Assembly (NCBI GenBank): GCA_905479515.1
Contig: CAJQMX010000070.1
Span: 1 to 16,366, forward strand
Source: an uncultured Parasphingopyxis sp.
GTDB lineage: Bacteria > Pseudomonadota > Alphaproteobacteria > Sphingomonadales > Sphingomonadaceae
Reading direction: 5' to 3'
Length of the DNA stretch: 16,366 bases
Shown: positions 1 to 6,975 of the stretch, in pieces
Layout of the letters: each line of letters opens with the position of its first letter
How positions within the stretch are numbered: the first letter of the stretch is position 1
The notes under the pieces: model-generated
Databases searched by the model: none
Told to the model about the DNA's origin: nothing
What the model saw: the letters and a program-made list of their open reading frames with translations, nothing else
Program-made: the position numbers and the translations under genes

Positions 1-1079
1 GGCGCGATGAATGTGTCCGTCATTTCTGCTGCGGGGGTACCGGGCCTCGCGCTATATTTGAACGAATAGGCCTGCGCATATTGGGTCGCCCGCACGATAT
101 CGAGCGTTGCCTCGAAATCAGCATCGCTCTCACCGGGGAAACCGACAATGAAATCACCCGATATCGCGATATCAGGCTGTACCGCGCGGATTCGCTCAAT
201 AATCGCGAGATAGCTTGCGGCGGTGTGGCTGCGATTCATTGCTTTGAGGATCGGATCGCTACCGGATTGTACGGGCAGATGAAGATAGGGCATCAACGCT
301 TCCACGTCTCCATGCGCGCGAATAAGCCCTTCGGTCATGTCGTTGGGGTGGCTGGTGGTGTAGCGAATGCGCTCCAGCCCGGCGATCCGGTCGAGCGCGC
401 GGATCAGGCCGTCCAGCCCCTGACGCGTTCCCGTATCATCATCCGCTTCCCATGCGTTCACATTCTGCCCGAGCAGCGTGATCTCTTTCGCTCCGGCATC
501 CACCAAAGCTTTGGCCTCATCGATCACAGCACCCCATGGCCGTGATACTTCCGCGCCGCGGGTATAGGGCACGACACAATAGGTGCAGAATTTGTCGCAG
601 CCTTCCTGAACGGTGAGGAAAGCGCTGGGCGCCTGCTTCGCGCGTTTTGGCAGCGCGCCGAATTTGGATGCGACAGGCATGTCGGTATCGAGCGCGTCTT
701 CGCCGCGTGCGGCCTTGGCAACCAGTTCAGGGAGATTGTGATAGGCTTGCGGCCCGACAACGATATCGACCTCGCGGGCGCGGCGCGTAATCTCTGACCC
801 TTCGGCCTGGGCGACGCAGCCTGCAACCGCGATCATTGGCGTCGATCCATCGCCACGGCGCAGACGGCCTATGTCGGAATAGACCTTCTCTGCCGCTTTT
901 TCACGGATGTGACAGGTGTTGAGCACCACAAGATCGGCTGCGTCCGCATCATCCACGGGCGCAAGACCTTCAGCGTCCAGAAGCTCGGCCATGCGCTCGC
1001 CATCATAGACGTTCATCTGGCAGCCAAAGCTTTTGACGAAATAGCTTTTCGGATCGGTCCGACTGTTCGTTCGACTCAT
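1..1079 (-). CDS. miaB: tRNA-2-methylthio-N6-dimethylallyladenosine synthase MiaB (partial, C-terminus off window)
   Basis: MiaB is a radical-SAM methylthiotransferase that turns i6A into ms2-i6A at position 37 of tRNAs reading UNN codons. About 359 residues are visible, starting [10 protein letters not shown] at an ATG. The N-terminal UPF0004 domain has its three cluster cysteines at about C20 (SFGCQMN), C56 (NTCHIRE) and C88 (AGCVAQ). The radical-SAM motif CDKFCTYC lies at about 161–168 (bases 576–599), followed by VVPYTRG. Motifs [25 protein letters not shown] and IVGFPGE follow in the expected order. The TRAM domain lies beyond base 1. The start is 8 nt after the plsC stop, with no strong ribosome binding site, so translation is probably coupled. 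It is the last visible gene of the fur–plsC–plsC–miaB unit. Identification is secure from the two cysteine sets and motif order. Confidence 0.97.
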   Translation of the reverse strand, partial: MSRTNSRTDPKSYFVKSFGCQMNVYDGERMAELLDAEGLAPVDDADAADLVVLNTCHIREKAAEKVYSDIGRLRRGDGSTPMIAVAGCVAQAEGSEITRRAREVDIVVGPQAYHNLPELVAKAARGEDALDTDMPVASKFGALPKRAKQAPSAFLTVQEGCDKFCTYCVVPYTRGAEVSRPWGAVIDEAKALVDAGAKEITLLGQNVNAWEADDDTGTRQGLDGLIRALDRIAGLERIRYTTSHPNDMTEGLIRAHGDVEALMPYLHLPVQSGSDPILKAMNRSHTAASYLAIIERIRAVQPDIAISGDFIVGFPGESDADFEATLDIVRATQYAQAYSFKYSARPGTPAAEMTDTFIA

Positions 1080-1087
1080 GGCCGCGC

Positions 1088-1876
1088 CTATAGGACAGGC
1101 TTGCCGCCAAGAGAAGCAGAGAGAGCATGGCGGATCTGTTCGCGCGCGGTTGCCGCAATCTCCTTGCGGTCGTTGCATTGGGCCGGATCGAACGGATCAA
1201 GGAATATCAGCCGCACCGGGATCACGTCTCGTCGGCACATTATCCGCCAGGCATTATGTGGCGCGCTTTCTTCGCCAACCCATGCCGTTTCCGGTCCAAG
1301 GCCATAATAATCGAGGAACAGGGGCTGGATGCGAATGCCGCGCGGCGGGGGCGCGAGCACGGCGAACAGCGGGGCCTTGAAGGGCAACAGGCTGGTTCCA
1401 TCCGTTGTCGTGCCTTCGGGGAAAATCGTAACCGGCTGGTGGTCGTGCAACGCTTCACGGAGCGTTTCGACCTGCCCGGCAACGCTCAGCTTGTTTGTCC
1501 GCGAGACGAAAACCGTATTGTTGATGCTCGCCAGCCAGCCAATGACCGGCCATTTGGAGATCCCGTCCTGCGCGACAAAGGCGGCGCGGGTTACGCCGCC
1601 GACAATCGGAATGTCGAGCCAGCTTAAATGGTTGGAAACATAGAAAACATCTTCTTTCAGGCGCACGCCCTCAATCGCGATGCGGACGTTGCAGATCCAG
1701 GCGATGCCAAACAGAAAGCGGGATGGCCAATGGGAAGTGTAGCCGAACAATTTTGTGAGATAATGTGGCGGCAAGCACAGCAGCAATAGGCCAGCCATAG
1801 CGAGAAAGCGGAAGATGAACCGGACCGGCCCGAAAAAGCCTATCGGCGGATAGCTATCCGGGGCCTCGGTGCTCAC
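1088..1876 (-). CDS. 1-acylglycerol-3-phosphate O-acyltransferase family protein (second plsC paralogue)
   Basis: This is a membrane lysophospholipid acyltransferase of the PlsC/LPLAT family, which transfers an acyl group to lysophosphatidic acid or a related lysolipid at the inner membrane. It has 262 residues from a GTG start. A hydrophobic segment lies near residues 17–37, the catalytic HX4D motif is NHLSWLD (H83, D88), and the acceptor-site motif is FPEGTT (152–157). I chose the GTG at 1876 because it overlaps the upstream gene's TGA as GTGA and has GAGG about 6 nt upstream. A longer frame opens at 1930 but would overlap the upstream gene by 58 bp and adds an arginine-rich stretch foreign to the family. 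Its N-terminal region aligns with the preceding gene's product (RFIFRF versus RFLFRL), which indicates tandem duplication. Substrate is unknown; phosphatidic acid synthesis or an OlsA-like ornithine-lipid step are both possible. Confidence 0.9.
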   Translation of the reverse strand: MSTEAPDSYPPIGFFGPVRFIFRFLAMAGLLLLCLPPHYLTKLFGYTSHWPSRFLFGIAWICNVRIAIEGVRLKEDVFYVSNHLSWLDIPIVGGVTRAAFVAQDGISKWPVIGWLASINNTVFVSRTNKLSVAGQVETLREALHDHQPVTIFPEGTTTDGTSLLPFKAPLFAVLAPPPRGIRIQPLFLDYYGLGPETAWVGEESAPHNAWRIMCRRDVIPVRLIFLDPFDPAQCNDRKEIAATAREQIRHALSASLGGKPVL

Positions 1877-2607
1877 GCCGCCTCGTGGTTGATCACCTGC
1901 CCGAGAGCGTCTGCGATGGCGGCCTCGCATTGTTCAGCGACATCTTTTCGGTGCGAGTCTTCGGTGATCGCGATGGGATCGAGCAGATGGATCGTGACAT
2001 CCTCAACACCGCGCCGCGCAAAAATTTTGCGCGCATTCGTTGCCGCATGAGAGCCGCTGGGCCAGATTAGCTCCTGTCTATGCTCCCCATAGTCGAGCGC
2101 GATGGGCTGCACGGAAATGTGATCGACAGGCGGGATAACGGAGCCAAACAGGGCCGGGCGAAACGGCAGCAAGGTTCCATTGTCGAGCTTGCCCTCGGGG
2201 AAGAACGCTACGGACGTGCCCGCATGTAGCGCTTCTCTGATACGCTCGGCTTGCGCCCCCGCAGCGCGGCGATCACTGTTCGAAATATAAATCGTGCCGA
2301 CCATCGTCGCGAGCCATCCTGCGATTGGCCAGTTGCGGACTGTTTCCTTGGAAACAAAGGACGCGCCGGTTGCCCCGCCGATCAGCAGGATATCCATCCA
2401 GCTTTGGTGGTTAGAGGCAAACAGGATCGTGCCTTTGGCTCGCTCCCCGACAATCGTTGCGCGCATACCGCAGGCACGCCCACACCAGCCGAGGAAACGC
2501 CGCGGCCATGGCGATTTGAGTCGAAAAAGCCGCCATAACAGATGGAGCGGCACGCAGAGCAGGATCAAACCCACCAGCCAAGTCAGGCGGAACAGAAAGC
2601 GCGGCAA
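1873..2607 (-). CDS. plsC: 1-acylglycerol-3-phosphate O-acyltransferase family protein (first plsC paralogue)
   Basis: A 244-residue PlsC-type acyltransferase predicted to sit in the inner membrane. A hydrophobic stretch lies at residues 8–25. The HX4D catalytic motif is NHQSWMD (H67, D72), followed by FPEGK (136–140) and a conserved PFRPALF block. The start is a TTG, 9 nt after the fur stop codon. The frame is closed directly upstream by fur's own TAG, and the first in-frame ATG (about residue 48) would remove the N-terminal membrane segment, so TTG is the best start. An AGGG sits about 8 nt upstream. Its TGA overlaps the GTG of the next acyltransferase by 4 bp. The family is certain; which of the two paralogues is the housekeeping phosphatidic-acid synthase is not shown by the sequence. 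Confidence 0.92.
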   Translation of the reverse strand: MPRFLFRLTWLVGLILLCVPLHLLWRLFRLKSPWPRRFLGWCGRACGMRATIVGERAKGTILFASNHQSWMDILLIGGATGASFVSKETVRNWPIAGWLATMVGTIYISNSDRRAAGAQAERIREALHAGTSVAFFPEGKLDNGTLLPFRPALFGSVIPPVDHISVQPIALDYGEHRQELIWPSGSHAATNARKIFARRGVEDVTIHLLDPIAITEDSHRKDVAEQCEAAIADALGQVINHEAA

Positions 2608-2616
2608 CGGGCTACC

Positions 2617-3039
2617 CTATTTGTCGCGCTCGCGGGACACGCCATACAGCTCCATGCGATGATCGACGAGCCGATAACCGAGTTTCTCCGCGATCCGCCG
2701 CTGCAATTCTTCCAGTTCTTCGTCGACAAATTCGATGACCTTGCCGGTTTCCACATCGATCAGATGATCATGATGGTCATCGGCTGCCGCTTCATAGCGT
2801 GACCGACCGTCGCCGAAATCATGGCGTTCGAGAATTCCGGCTTCTTCGAACAGCCGAACCGTTCTGTAAACGGTGGCAATCGAAATCCCGCTATCCACTG
2901 CAGAGGCGCGCTCATGAAGCGCTTCGACATCGGGGTGATCGTCGGCTTCCGACAACACACGCGCAATTACGCGGCGCTGCTCGGTGATGCGCAGACCTTT
3001 TTCCGCGCATAGCGCTTCGATGTCGATTTTTCGGTTCAT
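2617..3039 (-). CDS. fur: Fur family metal-responsive transcriptional regulator (Fur/Mur type)
   Basis: A 140-residue Fur-family repressor with the usual two-domain layout. The N-terminal winged helix has its recognition segment near ISIATVYRTVRLFEEAGI (about 52–69). The dimerisation and metal domain carries H89-H90-D91-H92 (HHDHLID), E83, E103, D106, E107 and E110, with H127 near the C-terminus. The CxxC pairs that hold structural zinc in E. coli Fur are missing, which is usual for alphaproteobacterial Fur and Mur. In this class the physiological metal may be iron or manganese, so fur is a family-level name. H35 and H42 may form the second site. It opens the fur–plsC–plsC–miaB unit, downstream of a terminator that isolates it from mucR. 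No clear ribosome binding site or autoregulatory box was recognised in the roughly 40 bp before the start. Confidence 0.93.
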   Translation of the reverse strand: MNRKIDIEALCAEKGLRITEQRRVIARVLSEADDHPDVEALHERASAVDSGISIATVYRTVRLFEEAGILERHDFGDGRSRYEAAADDHHDHLIDVETGKVIEFVDEELEELQRRIAEKLGYRLVDHRMELYGVSRERDK

Positions 3040-3069
3040 GGTGACGGTCTAGAGAATAACCGCGCGCCT

Positions 3070-3103
3070 GAAAAGAGAGAGGCGACGGATTGTCTCCGCC
3101 GCC
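3070..3103 (-). terminator. Intrinsic terminator after mucR
   Basis: Read on the minus strand, GGCGGCGGA, loop GACAA, TCCGTCGCC form a 9-bp stem with a single G-U pair (bases 3081–3089 and 3095–3103). It is followed directly by the pyrimidine run TCTCTCTTTTC (3070–3080). The stem begins 7 nt past the mucR stop codon. This should end transcription coming through mucR, so fur would need its own promoter in the short space that remains (3040–3069) or would depend on read-through. Confidence 0.78.
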
Positions 3104-3109
3104 CCCAAT

Positions 3110-3547
3110 TTATTTCGCTTTGTTGCGAGAGCCCGGCTTTCGACCCAGGCCGATTTTCTTCGCCAGCTTGCGGCGTTGTTCGGCATAGTTGGGCGAAACC
3201 ATCGGATAATCGGCGGGAAGCCCCCATTTCTGACGATACTCATCGGGGGTCATGCCATAATGCGTCATCAAATGGCGTTTGAGCATCTTCAATTTCTTTC
3301 CGTCCTCAAGACAGACAATATAGTCCGGCTTGATTGATGTGCGGATTGAAACAGCGGGCACAGGCTTTTCTTCCGGTGCATTGGCTTCATCGAGGGCGGT
3401 GAGTGCGCCATGAACATTCTGAATAAGCAAAGGCAGATCTGATACTGCGACACTATTGTTGCTCACATGAGCAGATACAATATCCGCGGTCAGGGTTATC
3501 AAGGCTTCAGTCATGTCGGGTGAATCGGTCATTTGGGGGGGTCTCAT
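3110..3547 (-). CDS. mucR: MucR/Ros family zinc-finger transcriptional regulator
   Basis: A 145-residue Ros/MucR protein, a class of alphaproteobacterial zinc-finger regulators that control surface polysaccharide, motility and cell-cycle genes by binding AT-rich DNA and often their own promoter. The finger is DYIVCLEDGKKLKMLKRHLM with C79, D82, H92 and H96 as likely zinc ligands. This is the Cys-Asp-His-His variant of the family. MTPDEYRQKWGLP and the basic tail KKIGLGRKPGSRNKAK follow. The N-terminal half carries the oligomerisation region seen in MucR proteins. The start is uncertain: ATGs at 3547, 3532 (MTDSPDM) and 3514 are in frame and none has a clear Shine-Dalgarno site. A run of seven C (coding strand, 3535–3541) lies between the first two. 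A terminator closes the gene. Confidence 0.92.
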   Translation of the reverse strand: MRPPQMTDSPDMTEALITLTADIVSAHVSNNSVAVSDLPLLIQNVHGALTALDEANAPEEKPVPAVSIRTSIKPDYIVCLEDGKKLKMLKRHLMTHYGMTPDEYRQKWGLPADYPMVSPNYAEQRRKLAKKIGLGRKPGSRNKAK

Positions 3548-3577
3548 TTGTTGTGGTCAGTGTAAAAAAACAGGGGA

Positions 3578-3583
3578 ATTATA
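3578..3583 (-). promoter_or_regulatory. Candidate -10 box (TATAAT) for mucR
   Basis: A perfect TATAAT is present on the minus strand in the AT-rich 65-bp gap between rimI and mucR, about 31 nt before the first mucR ATG. No good -35 hexamer is found at 16–18 nt; the sequence there is TCTCCA-like. A TTGATT lies 22 nt away, too far for normal spacing. The context (AT-rich, followed by a terminator-closed single gene) suits an independent, possibly autoregulated mucR promoter. Confidence 0.4.
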
Positions 3584-3612
3584 TTGATGTAGGTTCAGAA
3601 TGGAGAAATCAA

Positions 3613-4116
3613 CTAGTTTACTAAGGGTTTTTGCGAATCGTTATGATCTAGTCGAAGTGACAATGTAATTGCGTCGAACCGCTCCCCGTTTCCGCCGCTA
3701 TAATAATTTTTCCGTCGACCGATTTGCTTAAACCCCGTCATTCGATAGAGATTTGCAGCGGCATTGCCGTCGCGTACTTCCAAATGGAGTCTTTTCGCGC
3801 CCTTGGATGCAGCCGAATCGCAAACCTGTTTCAAAAGGCTCTTTCCAACACCTTTGCCGCGATAGTCTGGCCGGACGGCGATTAACAGCAATTCGGCCTC
3901 GTCAATAATCATACGGGATAGTGCAAAGCCGGTCGGCTGGTCACCCTCTCTGGTAAGTTCGACCCAAGTATTCTTGTGGCCCAACATGCCGCTGCATTGG
4001 GATCTCGACCAGCTTTCACCGAAGCGTGGTTCGAACGAATCCTCCATTATGGTCATAATATCATCAAGATACTCCTCACTGAACCGGGTGAGGTGAGGAG
4101 GAACGGTAAGTGTCAT
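3613..4116 (-). CDS. rimI: GNAT family N-acetyltransferase, ribosomal protein S18 alanine acetyltransferase RimI-like
   Basis: A 167-residue GNAT acetyltransferase. Motif A is VRPDYRGKGVGKSLL (81–95), where RGKGVG binds the acetyl-CoA pyrophosphate. Motif B is HLEVRDGNAAANLYRMTGF (111–129), followed by GRRKNYY, the tail typical of RimI enzymes that acetylate the N-terminal alanine of ribosomal protein S18. Its ATG overlaps the tsaB stop codon by 4 bp (ATGA), so the two are translationally coupled. The tsaB–rimI pairing is widespread and supports the RimI call, though the N-terminal acetylation target here is inferred. Confidence 0.92.
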   Translation of the reverse strand: MTLTVPPHLTRFSEEYLDDIMTIMEDSFEPRFGESWSRSQCSGMLGHKNTWVELTREGDQPTGFALSRMIIDEAELLLIAVRPDYRGKGVGKSLLKQVCDSAASKGAKRLHLEVRDGNAAANLYRMTGFKQIGRRKNYYSGGNGERFDAITLSLRLDHNDSQKPLVN

Positions 4117-4727
4117 TGCGGCAGTTTCGCATCGGGCGCTCGACCATAGATGGGGCTCGGCGCCAATGTTCGAAAGGCTTTGGGAAGTTGCATCGCTTTG
4201 GCCGCGCGCGGGTTGATGTCCCGCGCTTCACCGCTATTGGCAATGGTGACAAGCTCAGCTGCAGCGTTACCGATCAGCACGGATTCCTGGATCTCGGCAA
4301 TCGCTGCATCAGGCGCGAGTGACGCAAGCGGTGCGATTGCGGCAAAAGGTGTTTTGGTAAAGCGTTGAACGAACATCTCGCCATGGCCTCCGATTATCGT
4401 AACCGCCAGTCTATCGGGTGCGTTGGCATCGGAAAAGGCCATTGCGGCCATCAATGCAAGAGATGAGTAACCATGCACGTCCGCCTGCCAGCCTAGGCCT
4501 AAGGCTCGCGCAGTCGCCAAACCGACGCGCAGGCCCGTAAAGCTGCCCGGGCCGCAATCCACGATAATGTGCTGCGCCCGGCCATTGTCGGGTAGCGCAG
4601 CAATCATTGGCACCAATTTTTCGGCATGGCCACGGCCAACAACCTCATGCTGCTCCGCGACCAGCTCGCCGCCATCGAAGAGCGCGACGGAACAGGCTTC
4701 CGTCGCGGTATCGATTGCAAGGATCAT
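4113..4727 (-). CDS. tsaB: tRNA threonylcarbamoyladenosine biosynthesis protein TsaB
   Basis: TsaB (YeaZ) is an ASKHA-fold partner of TsaD in the complex that makes t6A at position 37 of tRNAs reading ANN codons. The protein has 204 residues. It opens with MILAIDTATEACSVAL, and carries the diagnostic GPGSFTGLRVGLATARAL block at about 59–76, then the GYSSLALMA segment. It ends with PIYGRAPDAKLPQ, the standard TsaB C-terminus. It starts 15 nt after the nitroreductase stop codon and overlaps rimI by 4 bp. TsaD, TsaC and TsaE are not in the window. Confidence 0.95.
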   Translation of the reverse strand: MILAIDTATEACSVALFDGGELVAEQHEVVGRGHAEKLVPMIAALPDNGRAQHIIVDCGPGSFTGLRVGLATARALGLGWQADVHGYSSLALMAAMAFSDANAPDRLAVTIIGGHGEMFVQRFTKTPFAAIAPLASLAPDAAIAEIQESVLIGNAAAELVTIANSGEARDINPRAAKAMQLPKAFRTLAPSPIYGRAPDAKLPQ

Positions 4728-4742
4728 AAGCGGTCAGCCGTT

Positions 4743-5336
4743 TCAGATGACGGTGTTGAAGCGCGCAAAGTCAGGACGTGGGCTCCGATCGAAAATCGTT
4801 TCAGGATCGCCATAGCCTATCGTCGAAATGAAGTTCGATTTAACCGAGGGTGTATCGGAGAAAAAGGCGGCGTCCACCGCATCGTTGCTAAAGCCCGACA
4901 TAGGCCCGGTATCGAGGCCGATCGCGCGGGCAGCGATGATGAAATAGGCGCCTTGGAGCGAGCTATTCCGGAACGCGCTCTGTTCACGAAAGGCGTCGTC
5001 TGCGAACCAGTTTTTAGCGGTTTGATCATGCGGGAAAAATTCGGGCAGCAATTCGTGGAAATTGGTATCCATCGCAATGATCACAGTGGCGGGTGCGGAA
5101 CGGATCTTCTCGCCATTGGCGGGCATGGTGAGTGCGGCGAGTTTGTCTTTGGCCTCTGTGCTGACACACCAGACGAGCCGTGCCGGCAGCATATTGGCGG
5201 AGGTCGGGCCCATCTTCATCAGGTCCCAAATCTGTTCTCGCTGGGCCTCGCTTACAGGCTTGTCCTGATAGCCGTTATAGGTTCGCGCTGTGCGAAAAAT
5301 TGTATCCAGCGCTTCGTCGGAAAGCGGCTTGCCCAT
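4743..5336 (-). CDS. Malonic semialdehyde reductase / nitroreductase family protein (RutE/HadB type)
   Basis: A 197-residue FMN-dependent nitroreductase-fold oxidoreductase. Segments match the RutE (YcdI) subgroup closely: RTYNGYQDKPVS, LMKMGPTSANMLPARLVW, FREQSAFRNSSLQGAY and the long RAIGLDTGPMSGF block near residues 136–148. RutE reduces malonic semialdehyde to 3-hydroxypropionate in the Rut pyrimidine pathway, but no other rut genes are here. The physiological substrate is therefore open, and general quinone, nitro or aldehyde reduction is possible. The ATG has AGGGGA about 6 nt upstream. It lies 25 bp after nfu and 15 bp before tsaB, so it is probably co-transcribed with both. Confidence 0.9.
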   Translation of the reverse strand: MGKPLSDEALDTIFRTARTYNGYQDKPVSEAQREQIWDLMKMGPTSANMLPARLVWCVSTEAKDKLAALTMPANGEKIRSAPATVIIAMDTNFHELLPEFFPHDQTAKNWFADDAFREQSAFRNSSLQGAYFIIAARAIGLDTGPMSGFSNDAVDAAFFSDTPSVKSNFISTIGYGDPETIFDRSPRPDFARFNTVI

Positions 5337-5361
5337 GATATTCCCCTGACTGTTAAATTCT

Positions 5362-5931
5362 CTAGACGGCGCGGACTTCGGTCACTTCCGGCACATAATG
5401 TTTAAGCAGCTGTTCGATGCCCTGTTTCAGTGTCGCGGTGGACGAAGGGCAGCCCGAACAGGCACCCTGCATCTGCAGGAATACCTTGCCCTGCTGAAAA
5501 CCGCGATAGACGATGTCGCCGCCATCGCGCGCCACTGCAGGCCGCACGCGCGTATCGATTAGATCGCGAATCTGCGCGACGATTTCGGCGTCTTCAGGAT
5601 CGTCATCGAAATCTTCGGCAGGAACGGCAATTTCTGCTGCGCTCCCGGCCTTGAACAGCGGTGCGCCGCTGGCAAAATGATCGAGCAGCACGCCAAGAAC
5701 ATCGGGCTTGAGCCCCGCCCAATCGACACCCGGCGCGGCAGTTACCGAGACAAAGTCTGAACCGAAAAACACGCCGGTAACATCACCCAGATTGAACAGC
5801 CCTTCTGCCAGCGGAGACGATTCCGCTTCTTCCGGCGCGGCAAAGTCACGCGTCCCGGAGGACATGACCGGTTGTCCGGGAAGGAATTTGAGTGTTGCCG
5901 GGTTGGGCGTGGTTTCGGTTTCTATAAGCAT
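5362..5931 (-). CDS. nfuA: NifU-like Fe-S cluster carrier protein (Nfu_N + NifU C-terminal domain)
   Basis: A 189-residue Fe-S carrier. The N-terminal Nfu_N domain starts with MLIETETTPNPATLKFLPG, the usual opening of alphaproteobacterial and mitochondrial Nfu. The C-terminal NifU domain (about 117–189) includes RPAVARDGGDIVYRGF and the cluster-binding CSGC (C158, C161), within MQGACSGCPSSTATLKQGIE. Two proteins are thought to bridge one [4Fe-4S] cluster through these cysteines and deliver it to enzymes such as lipoyl synthase or MiaB. The open frame extends upstream to 6564, but that part overlaps the divergent gene and does not match the family, so the ATG at 5931 is chosen. GGGAGG lies 13 nt upstream, a rather long spacing. 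It heads the nfu–nitroreductase–tsaB–rimI run. Confidence 0.93.
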   Translation of the reverse strand: MLIETETTPNPATLKFLPGQPVMSSGTRDFAAPEEAESSPLAEGLFNLGDVTGVFFGSDFVSVTAAPGVDWAGLKPDVLGVLLDHFASGAPLFKAGSAAEIAVPAEDFDDDPEDAEIVAQIRDLIDTRVRPAVARDGGDIVYRGFQQGKVFLQMQGACSGCPSSTATLKQGIEQLLKHYVPEVTEVRAV

Positions 5932-6069
5932 GGATACGACATGGCCTCCCACGCGCAGGCTATCAAGAGGCGCGCGGCGATCTTTACTTGGAAGGGTGAT
6001 GGTATGGCTATTTGACTCGTGCTCCTCCCGGGGCGCAGGTTCATGTACAAACAACGGGGGAGAGTGGCG

Positions 6070-6726
6070 ATGATACCGGAAAGTGTTTGCGATTTTCTGC
6101 GCGAACTTGCCGACAATAATGATCGCGGCTGGTTCAACGCCAACAAGGAGCGATACAAGGAGGAGGTCGTCGCACCGATCTCTTCCTTTATCGAGGCGAT
6201 GGCGCCGCGTGTGCATGCGATCAGCGACCATGTGACAGTCGATCCGCGGCCCAATGGCGGCTCCATGTTCCGCATCTATCGCGATACGCGCTTCTCGAAA
6301 GACAAGACGCCGTACAAAACACATATTGGCTGTCAGTTTCGCCATTCCGCAGGCAAGGATGCGCATGCACCCGGTTTTTATGTGCATTTCGAGTCCGGCA
6401 AATGTTTCTTCGGCGGCGGTGTCTGGCATCCGCCATCCGAACCGCTCCGCGCCATTCGCCAACGGATCGTCGACAAGCCTGAGCGCTGGCGCGAGGCGGT
6501 GGATGGTATCGATGTGCTTGGTGATCAATTGAAACGCGGGCCTAAAGGCTTCGATCCCGAACATCCGCTGATTGAGGAGCTGAAACGGAAGAGCTTTTTC
6601 GCCATGCGCGAGGGCGATGAAAAGCTCACACGATCCAAAACATTTGCCGATGACGTGGAGGCCCAGTTCAAAAAGGCCGCACCGCTCATGCGGTTCATTT
6701 CTGATTCGATTGGGGTCGCTTTTTAG
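6070..6726 (+). CDS. DUF2461 (TIGR02453) domain-containing protein
   Basis: A 218-residue protein of the DUF2461 family, biochemically uncharacterised and usually annotated only by domain. Diagnostic blocks are DNNDRGWFNANKERYKEEV (about 16–34), GGSMFRIYRDTRFSKDKTPY, the fold core HAPGFYVHFESGKCFFGGGV and HPPSEPLRAIRQRI. The ATG at 6070 is chosen over an in-frame upstream ATG at 6019 because it has GGGGGAGAG 5–6 nt upstream and matches where family members begin. It is divergent from nfu across a 138-bp gap (5932–6069) in which I could not pick a confident promoter. No function can be assigned beyond the family. Confidence 0.88.
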   Translation: MIPESVCDFLRELADNNDRGWFNANKERYKEEVVAPISSFIEAMAPRVHAISDHVTVDPRPNGGSMFRIYRDTRFSKDKTPYKTHIGCQFRHSAGKDAHAPGFYVHFESGKCFFGGGVWHPPSEPLRAIRQRIVDKPERWREAVDGIDVLGDQLKRGPKGFDPEHPLIEELKRKSFFAMREGDEKLTRSKTFADDVEAQFKKAAPLMRFISDSIGVAF

Positions 6727-6904
6727 CCGGTCCTGACCCTGGCTGCGTAATTACCTTGCGTTTTCGCGCAACTAAGACCATATGCGTTGCAGCGCAGCAT
6801 GAAGCGGATATCCTGCTTCTCCCAACAATCGGCAGCGTGAGAGTCCGCTTAATTGCGAGACCAGCCGATAACTCAGCGCGTTTTTCCTGAGGCTTCCCTT
6901 TTCA

Positions 6905-6927
6905 CGCGGGTCGTTTCGCAACCCGCG
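6905..6927 (+). promoter_or_regulatory. Perfect 7-bp hairpin in the leader of the DEAD-box helicase gene
   Basis: CGCGGGT (6905–6911) and ACCCGCG (6921–6927) are perfectly complementary around a 9-nt loop, about 48 nt before the helicase GTG. No T-run follows, so it is not a typical intrinsic terminator. It lies in a 249-nt gap (6727–6975) that otherwise holds no convincing gene or clear promoter. Helicase genes of this class often carry structured leaders used in cold or autogenous control; that role here is inference. Confidence 0.35.
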
Positions 6928-6975
6928 ATATGCGGTTGCGCGCCCGAATGATCGTGTGCGCCCGTATTCGCTCAT

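Noticed and set aside
4626..5405. A 259-codon plus-strand open frame opposite tsaB and the nitroreductase
   Set aside because: Its translation shows no domain and both genes beneath it match known families over their full length; long antisense frames are common in GC-rich DNA.
5932..6564. Upstream extension of the nfu frame by about 211 codons
   Set aside because: It overlaps the DUF2461 gene on the other strand and the family's N-terminus begins at the ATG at 5931.
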